From contig NC_035794.1 of assembly GCF_001653235.2 (NCBI RefSeq), forward strand, positions 2,542,001 to 2,606,000: a stretch of DNA of 64,000 bases, read 5' to 3'. The notes below the pieces were generated by a model. It was not told the origin of the DNA and did not search any database. It saw only the letters and a list, made by a program, of their open reading frames with translations. Made by a program: the position numbers and the translations under genes. Below are positions 57,401-64,000 of this stretch, piece by piece. Source of the stretch: Pochonia chlamydosporia 170. Its lineage: Eukaryota > Ascomycota > Sordariomycetes > Hypocreales > Clavicipitaceae. How positions within the stretch are numbered: the stretch's first letter is position 1; each line of letters begins with the position of its first letter.

Positions 57401-58602
57401 TTGGTTCGTCGGCCTTCTTGGTCCCTCTGCCAAAGATGGACAACCCTGGAAGCAACTTGTCTCGGGCCAGCGCCTGGAAGAGCTTGGCAGAGCCAATGAT
57501 GCCCATGAGAGCTGAGAAAAAGGTCACGGCACATTCTCCGGCAAGGATGATGGGTGCATAAAGGTTTGTAAGGGGCACAATGTTGTCATTCTCCAGCAAT
57601 GAATCGCGCGAAATGGTGCATGCCATGGATAGAATCACAACAAAATAGACAATAAAGGTTGTCAGCATAGCCCAGAGTGTGCCTTTGGGTATGGCTTTGC
57701 TGGGATTTCTCAAATCTCCAGACATGGATGCTCCCGCAAATATGCCCGATGTGGCACTGGAAAAATAGGACGGACAGTTAGCACAATTGCAGACCACTTT
57801 GCGGACAGTTGAACATACGGAAACAAGATGCCAAACAAGTCTCGAAATGTTGGCAGGCCCCGGTAGACATTCTTATCGAAACTCGGGAGAAAGTTACTGG
57901 CAAGAGTCTCGAGGCTGAGACCAGTGTAATCGATGCCGGCGACTTCATCTCTAAATGGTGCCTTGAAGATGGCAGACAGAGGAATACTTACTACTGCCAC
58001 GGTCAATATGGCCAGTAACAAATTGGACGCTTTCGAAAAGGTAGCCGATCCCAAGAGGCACATGCAGGTGCATATTACCAATGCTGCTGTCTGCAGACCA
58101 TATCCCGTCCAGTACCCTTCGGGGAAGCCGGGTCCAATATTGAGTCGAATGCAATCAATTAGACCAACAATATTCATGGCAGTGTTGAGAGCTTGCGCCA
58201 GGAAGAATAAAATCCCAATAGACCCTCCGAATTCGGGACCAAGCGATCTCGATATCAGATAGTATGCTCCGCCGCCCTTGACTTCACCATTGGATGCAAT
58301 GGCCGACAGGGACAGGGTTGTCAAGAGATCGACGCAGTACGCGGTAACCAACAGCCCTAGTTTCCAGTTAGTAAAAAGAGCGTTTGTTTTGGCCTGGATG
58401 AAAAGGAGGTTCAATGGCTACCCAAAATGCCCATAAAGCCGACTTGTCCCAAAATGAGGCCGAAACGCAAAAACATGAGAATGCTCATGATATTCAAGCA
58501 CACCGGGATATAGACGCCGGATACCAAGCCCAGCTTGGAACTCTTCTTGACGTCCATGGCCACGGCCAGGGGATCAGCCTTATCATCAGGAGTTGCAGGC
58601 AT
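54477..58602 (-). CDS. VHC1: SLC12-family cation-chloride cotransporter, VHC1-like
   Basis: Exons 58602-58422, 58356-57819, 57756-57309, 57253-56245 and 56188-54477 give 1295 residues. It should move K+ and Cl- across the vacuolar membrane, as yeast Vhc1 does. About 12 membrane segments fill residues 25-470. Typical pieces are SGVYIPVCLNIMSILMFLRF, KGGGAYYLISRSLGPEFGGS, GIFAGASMSGDLRNPSKAIP and LADLNQIATFISMGYQ. The long cytosolic C-terminus includes TNFDTYTLILQLGHIL and VFVEYEHEVDEESARVKALL, the conserved SLC12 tail, then about 350 Ser-rich disordered residues. All four introns keep frame. A 116-bp piece of its last exon is copied at 59491-59606. Confidence 0.92.
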
Positions 58603-59490
58603 CGCGGATTCGTATCAGAAAGCTGAAGGAGGAATCTATTTTGCGGCTATTGACGGACGATGCTACCTCACGGCAACATGTGCTCACTCGTCGTGGTCGT
58701 CCAGCAACGTCGAGGCATCACCGAACTGACGTGACGGTAGGCGAGGTTGAAGTTGGCTACGATGGCAAACATTTAAGAAAGCTGCCCAGCTTCCTTGTTG
58801 TAATGAGGGACGGTGTGAAGCCGGCATTGACCTCAACATCAAGGCAGACAAGTGCGGAGACGTTGTTTGTCAATCACCGCAGACGAAACGAGATTGGCTC
58901 TCATTCCATCACGGTCGTATGTCTGTGGTTTTTGGTGGTCCAAGTTGACGCCCACCTACGTCAGATCCGTGGCTTGCTCCACTTCACCGTTCGACCGCCT
59001 ACACCACCTGCTGGTGCCAAGGCATCAGTAACAACCCTCTTGGCGGGAGCGGCGGTCAACATTGCCTATCGCCCAGAGACTGTGGACCCAATACAGGGCA
59101 GAAGTGAAGTGGAAAATTAAGGGACCGTCCTGGGTGTTGACAGTCGATGGACCTGAACTCGAGGTCGAAACAGCATGTGGTTGACTGTCAGGTCTAATTA
59201 GTGGCAGGCAGAAGAGACAAATTGTGAGCTTCCCAGTGTCAATGCCAATTATAAAAGCCATCATGACTCACGAGCATGAACCAACAAGAGCAAGTCTCAA
59301 ACTTGACAATATGCAAGATGTAGCTCATATCTGCAGGCTGTGATGCATCTGCCAACTCCGAGTCTAGTATCTTGCAGAGGGGTTCTGTGAACCGCCTGTC
59401 GTGCACATTTAGACCAGACCTTGTCCGCCTTCCCTACCTACCTAGGTACTTAAGTACACCTCCCTGCGTCAACGTACCACCCTGAGACCT
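58603..59490. other. Upstream region of the SLC12 gene
   Basis: No gene seen. Includes the transporter promoter. CCTACCTACCTAGGTACTTA at about 59432-59452 is the first of two CTAGG-type simple repeats in this region. Confidence 0.4.
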
Positions 59491-59606
59491 CTGCCATGCT
59501 CTGGCGGCGTGTATTCCCAACATCGTCCTGCGGATTGCAGGCACCGGGCCGCCCAGCACTCTAGTCCAGAATCTGTGCCAGCTGAGGAAGCTCCTGGCTA
59601 GAGGAG
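59491..59606 (+). pseudogene. Copied fragment of the SLC12 (VHC1-like) gene
   Basis: This stretch matches 55751-55866, inside the last exon of the SLC12 gene, at about 89% identity over 116 bp and in the same genomic orientation. Shared blocks include GCCATGCTCTGGCG and GCTCCTGGCTAGAGGAGA. It has no intact reading context, so it is a non-functional gene fragment. About 13 differences are spread along it, most of them transitions. Confidence 0.85.
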
Positions 59607-59668
59607 ATCGTATCCCGGCTCCGGGGATGGCTCAACCACTGTCGCAGTTGTTCGTGTCCCTACATATA

Positions 59669-59722
59669 CAGTCTGTGGTGGTCAAAGGTATTAAGACAAA
59701 TCCAAGTATACACTAACATACC
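59669..59722 (-). mobile_element. MITE-like element, truncated copy E
   Basis: CAGTCTGTGGTGGTCAAAGG after TA (59667-59668), then CAAGTATACACTAACATAC, is the reverse complement of the right half of copies A and D. It stops after about 54 bp where the TAGG simple repeat begins, so the other half is missing. Confidence 0.75.
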
Positions 59723-59725
59723 TAC

Positions 59726-59755
59726 TACCTAGGTAGGTAGGTAGGTAGGTAGGCA
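59726..59755. repeat. TAGG simple repeat
   Basis: About six TAGG units follow CTACC at the broken edge of MITE copy E. CTAGGTAGG-like DNA also occurs near 59440. Confidence 0.75.
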
Positions 59756-62145
59756 GTCAATATGCGTCAGCGCACAACGCGATATGCGATGACTTCACAT
59801 TCTTTCGACCCCACTGTAGATTCGTACACCCACTCACACCCGAACCTGGGGAACGACTTGTATGTGGAGGATGTGATGGCGGGTTTCTGTCATGATTGGC
59901 CCTCTTTCGCCCATTAGTGCTTGCAGGTGCAGTGCACATCATCTCCCGTCGTCTGGTGATGTCGTGGCAAGGATCGGCCAAGCCATTCACCAGCAAACGC
60001 AAAGGAGCCAGCCCATCGTAACCGTTCCTGATTGTGAGTTGCGGCATCTGCTGTTCACGGGACTTGGAAGATAGGCGGCTGTCTCTCTCATGTGCAACAA
60101 CAGGTGACAAGCCAACTGCAATGCGACCAGCCAAGAGGACAACAGTCCATTCGATGTCGTTGTATGGGGCCGCTGCAATCAGTCGACGCTGGAAATATCC
60201 AATTATTTGTCGCATGGCTGACGATTTTCAGATGTAAGTACAACTTGACCATCCCAAAGTTGAGGTTGTGGTATATTTCAGGGAGGACGACGGCATCGTC
60301 AACACTTCCTGCTTTCTCTTCCACGACACAGCGTGGTTGAAGCTTCGCACAGTCTGTCGGTCCCATCACAATGAGTTGCAATGCAGATGAGCAAATCGGA
60401 TTCCCAATTTTGGTGTGCCACCTAGGATTGTACGTAGTTGCATGTCTTGTGCACAATCACGGGCTGGTGCAACGACGGATCTGCGTTGTGTGGAAGCCAC
60501 GACGATTCATGCCGCATACATGGTTGCCAGTTTTTTTGTCACCAGTTCGTTATTATACGTCTATCCGCAGGCGGAAGCCCAGATTCCCAAGTAATAAGGT
60601 TGTGGTTGAGTCAGGCCGCTTTGTCGGTTGTTCTCCCGATTCTGTGCGTGCCCCCTGCCCGACTGATGGATCTTTACTCCGTAGACGGATATGTCAATTT
60701 ATTCATCACGAACCGTTCAAAGAACCGATCCAGTTGCACGCGAGAATGCTCAATGGTGGATCTTGTGAACCAGGGACGAAATGTTCGGCTACGGCTCCCG
60801 GCCGGGGTCGGTCATCACATTGAATCTCGCATGCTCCGTGGACAATTTGTGAGTTATTAGGCACAATGCCAGACAGTCGAGGCGTGCTGTAATACATCTG
60901 GAAAGATGAATTGAAGGCGTGCCAGCCACACCGTCCCGTGGAATTCGGAGCATCTTGATAGGCCTCGTTTGGTAAGGGTAAAGCAAGACAATTGCAAATA
61001 CCATGTACTCCGAACTCTGGACACTGCACCATGATGCTGCTTTGGGAAAGGTCGGCGAGCACAAAGAGAAAAGTCTTGACAAAGAAATTGACAGCAAAAT
61101 CCCGGATCTAGAAAAGGTTACGGGCAAGGAATCAAGATGGAATCTGTCATTAGTCGACAAAATTTCGGACCATTGACTCATAAAATGTGTTAATTGACGA
61201 GGAAGGAACAGCCCGATGATTAGCAGCTGCCAGTTTGGGCAGCTCACTGCAGCAAGGTCTCTTTCCTAGCAAGATGTGCCTGTCGGGACAAATGAAGCCG
61301 GCTGTGGTCCACACCAGCTTCGAGTTTAGTGGCCGCTGGTGGGGGCACTGCCCCGTCAGCTTTCAGTGGACATGGAGGTCTCCAGCTGGTGCAAGACGAG
61401 ACATCGAAACAACCAGACAACTCAGGGTTGGACGTCAAGCTGGGTCTGGTCTGGTGCAACAAACATCCCAGCTGTCACCTCATGATGCTGTCACCAGACC
61501 CGCTATCACTCCATAGCACCACGGATATGAAAGCTTTGTCGACAAGGGCAGAGACATGGACCGGACTCAAGAACCCACTGAGGCCTTCAGGTCACTATTG
61601 ATGCTTGCAAGCCCAACTGCTGGCCACCCAGGTGCCAGTCTCGTCCACGGCCTTTGGGCGGTGACTTGATTGACCCCACCAGCGTCTCAATGTTCCTAGT
61701 GTCCCCCAGTGCCTGAAAGCATTCAAAGCCAAAGGCTTTCCCTTTCACACACCAGACGTCGACCCCGAAACGCCAAACTCCGTCATCCTCTGCCACCACA
61801 CCACACCACCAGCACGGTTTCACCAGAGGCTCAATTGACACAGTCAGCTGAGATAACGAAGCGCCGCTTTCGAGGCTTTTCTTTTCCAAGGTGCCTTCGA
61901 TCTTCGACACGCGATAGCCCGCCCAGCTACCCTAGCCTGCTGTCGCCTTGCCGCTTGGCTTCTCGTGATACAGCAATTGTCCCTAGTTGCCGAGCCACAC
62001 ACCAGTGGATCCAGTGTTCGACACATTCCAGCCCAGCTCAGAGCTACACCTTCACAAGACCGCTGAACGAGATGCGATAAGAAAAGCCGTCCCGCTGAAT
62101 ACTGAACATACTCGCATCCCTTCCAGACACATCATCATCAGTAAC
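59756..62145. other. Gene-poor stretch upstream of the amino-acid transporter
   Basis: 2.4 kb with many overlapping short frames on both strands, the longest 152 codons, and none with a recognisable domain or good splice structure. The last few hundred bases (from about 61700), rich in CAC and TC, should be the promoter and 5' UTR of the next gene. No RNA gene found. Confidence 0.4.
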
Positions 62146-64000
62146 ATGTCTGTGCCTAGAGATGCCCTCAGCCCAGACGCGCGGCCGGCATCGCCTTTAC
62201 CTGGCCAACCGCGGTCCTTTTCGTCGTCTCTGCCACGAGAGGAGTTGACGGCTCGTCTTGCTGAGCCTATTCACGGAACATCACCGCTTGCTCGGGGGGC
62301 TTCTCCTGCTCCAGGAGCTGATGCCTCACAAGCCACCGAATCTCCCTTTACCGGCGGAAGCTTTACACAGGGCCCCGGAGTCTCTGCCTTGGCCGCCGCT
62401 CTTTCAAATTCTCTAGGACAATCACCGCCTCGCCATGGTACTCCTGCAGCCCGACTCAGCACTCCTCCTCGATCACAATCTCCCGCTGTCCCCGCACGAT
62501 CAGCTACCCCTACACACTATGGCTCCTTCGAATCAAGATCACGGCTTGGACCCGGTGGCCCTGGTAGCGCTACTGGCCCCTACGAGGATCCCGAAATCGT
62601 AAAACGACATTTGGTGCAGCCCGGCGATGCTGAGAATCCCACGTCAGAAGAATCGTCCCTGATGGGAACCGTCAAGGGCAAGCAATCCACAGACGCCAAG
62701 CCCAACAACCCCAATGACGAAGAATTCTCCAGTCTACAGCTCCAGGGAGGTGATGTGACCCGCGGCATATACAAGTGGACGGAACAGGCAGAGGCGAAGA
62801 ACAAGCTCAGTCGTGCCAAGAGCTATGATCAAATGCGGCCGGAACCTGAGGAGGAAGTCATGGACATCAACACTATCAAGGTTCCTGGCGGATTCCGACG
62901 TGATCACCTGCGACGACGAGCATTCAGCCCAAGCGGTCAGCACGCCGAACAAGGTGGCAGTGGGGTTGGCTCTCCTGGAACACTCGATCAACCTAGGCTG
63001 TTTACTTCGAGTTTCCTGGAATTCTTATCCATTTACGGCCACTTTGCCGGTGAGGAGCTCGAGGAGGACGACGAGAACTTGGGACCCAACGAAATATGGG
63101 ACTCGGGCGAAGACCGGGATGACGGTGCTGAGGAACCAACCGAGGACAGCGCGCTGCTGGGTCCGTCGAAGAAGAAACGCAAGAGAAAGGCCCGCGGGGG
63201 CAGTGGCCAGAACAGCCCCATGAATGCTGCTTTGCTGCTCCTCAAGTCTTTTGTCGGCACCGGTGTCCTGTTCCTACCTCGCGCCTATCTCAACGGTGGC
63301 ATGCTTTTCAGCAACCTCGTCCTGCTGTTCGTCAGCATTCTCAGCTACTATTGCTTCGTTCTCTTGGTGACTACGCGATTAAAGGTTGAGGGCTCATTTG
63401 GTGACATGGGTGGCATTCTGTATGGCAAATGGATGCGAAATCTGATTCTAAGTTCGATTGTCATTAGCCAGATTGGATTCGTGGCTGCCTACACCGTTTT
63501 TACGGCTCAAAATCTGCAGGCTTTCATCCGCGCCGTATCGGATTGCAAGGCTTCAATCGGCATTCCGCTACTGATTCTCATGCAGACGGCCATCTTCCTC
63601 CCATTCTCTCTTCTCCGCGACATCGGCAAGCTAGGATTCACGGCCCTCATTGCGGATGCATTCATCATGGTTGGCCTCGCCTACCTATTTTACTATGATA
63701 TCATTACCCTCAACGCCAACGGTCTGGCCGACATCATCATGTTCAACAAGAGGGACTGGACCTTGTTCATCGGTACCGCCATTTTCACCTTTGAAGGTAT
63801 TGGCCTGATCATTCCGATCCAAGAGTCGATGAAACACCCAACAAAGTTCCCTCGCGTTCTGTTCCTGGTCATGATCATCATCACCGTCCTGTTTACCGTC
63901 ATGGGAGCAGTTTCGTACGCCGCCTACGGATCCAAGACTGAAACAGTTGTTCTGCTCAACTTGCCCCAGGACGACAAATTTGTCAATGGCGTACAGCTTC
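62146..64000 (+). CDS. Vacuolar amino-acid transporter, AVT3/AVT4-like (SLC36), 5' part
   Basis: The frame is open from ATG 62146 to the window edge (618 residues), so the 3' end is missing. A long hydrophilic N-terminus of about 355 residues, rich in Ser and Pro with ESPFTGGSFTQGPGVSALAA and an acidic ELEEDDENLGPNEIWDSGED part, precedes the transporter domain. The domain starts at MNAALLLLKSFVGTGVLFLP and continues with VLLFVSILSYYCFVLLVTT, SQIGFVAAYTVFTAQN and FEGIGLIIPIQESM. This is the amino acid/auxin permease fold of vacuolar Avt3/Avt4, which export neutral amino acids from the vacuole. RRDHLRRRAFSPSG near residue 250 is typical of fungal members. No intron is needed in the visible part. 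Confidence 0.9.
   Translation, partial: MSVPRDALSPDARPASPLPGQPRSFSSSLPREELTARLAEPIHGTSPLARGASPAPGADASQATESPFTGGSFTQGPGVSALAAALSNSLGQSPPRHGTPAARLSTPPRSQSPAVPARSATPTHYGSFESRSRLGPGGPGSATGPYEDPEIVKRHLVQPGDAENPTSEESSLMGTVKGKQSTDAKPNNPNDEEFSSLQLQGGDVTRGIYKWTEQAEAKNKLSRAKSYDQMRPEPEEEVMDINTIKVPGGFRRDHLRRRAFSPSGQHAEQGGSGVGSPGTLDQPRLFTSSFLEFLSIYGHFAGEELEEDDENLGPNEIWDSGEDRDDGAEEPTEDSALLGPSKKKRKRKARGGSGQNSPMNAALLLLKSFVGTGVLFLPRAYLNGGMLFSNLVLLFVSILSYYCFVLLVTTRLKVEGSFGDMGGILYGKWMRNLILSSIVISQIGFVAAYTVFTAQNLQAFIRAVSDCKASIGIPLLILMQTAIFLPFSLLRDIGKLGFTALIADAFIMVGLAYLFYYDIITLNANGLADIIMFNKRDWTLFIGTAIFTFEGIGLIIPIQESMKHPTKFPRVLFLVMIIITVLFTVMGAVSYAAYGSKTETVVLLNLPQDDKFVNGVQL

Noticed and set aside
60371..60823. 150-codon plus-strand frame
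   Set aside because: Composition unlike neighbours' proteins, overlapping frames on both strands, no motif.
1..64000. CRISPR array or prokaryotic operon features
   Set aside because: No regularly spaced repeats; genes are spliced and eukaryotic.

Overview
The window is nuclear DNA of a filamentous ascomycete. Genes carry short introns (about 45-75 bp) with GT..AG ends and CTAAC/CTGAC-like branch sites, the proteins resemble Sordariomycete families, and a STAND/NLR gene, a urease accessory gene and a small secreted cysteine-rich protein are present. Hypocreales (perhaps Clavicipitaceae) is my best guess from how the proteins read; the sequence alone does not prove it.

Layout. 0-10 kb: 3' end of a Gfo/Idh/MocA oxidoreductase, RIT1 (initiator tRNA ribosyl-phosphate transferase), a HAD phosphatase, a possible 48-residue protein, a type II DnaJ (SIS1-like) and a UBA/UIM ubiquitin-binding protein. 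10-19 kb is the accessory part: a small unknown gene with a 17-nt exon, a decayed or poorly sequenced gene-like stretch containing an N, a large NACHT-type NLR, and copies of a MITE-like repeat. 19-49 kb is dense housekeeping DNA: CDC34, GCN2 (cpc-3), CUT12, UREF, CWC2, DRG1/RBG1, a SPO12-family protein, an acyl-CoA dehydrogenase, YPT7 (Rab7), a ChlI-like protein, GDA1, a secreted S10 carboxypeptidase, tRNA-Thr(CGT), a PPPDE-thioredoxin-PUL protein and a small secreted cysteine-rich protein. 49-64 kb: a small unknown gene, a CobW/ZNG1-type metal GTPase, a disordered protein, a VHC1-like SLC12 transporter, 3.5 kb of gene-poor DNA with a copied fragment of that transporter, and the first 618 codons of an AVT-type vacuolar amino-acid transporter.

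The genes do not form a biosynthetic cluster. They are independent core genes (translation control, splicing, cell cycle, vacuole and secretion) interrupted by two repeat-bearing accessory segments. For spliced genes the given start and end are the outer CDS limits, and exon limits are in the evidence text. Splice sites were chosen by reading frame, GT/AG signals and protein continuity; none is backed by transcripts here.

The most unusual material is a family of 113-151 bp TA-flanked inverted-repeat elements (at least five copies). One copy lies 22 bp upstream of the NLR start codon. Also notable are a gene fragment copied from the SLC12 gene, a gene-like stretch with apparent nonsense changes, and a small gene with a 17-nt exon and three tandem acceptor sites.
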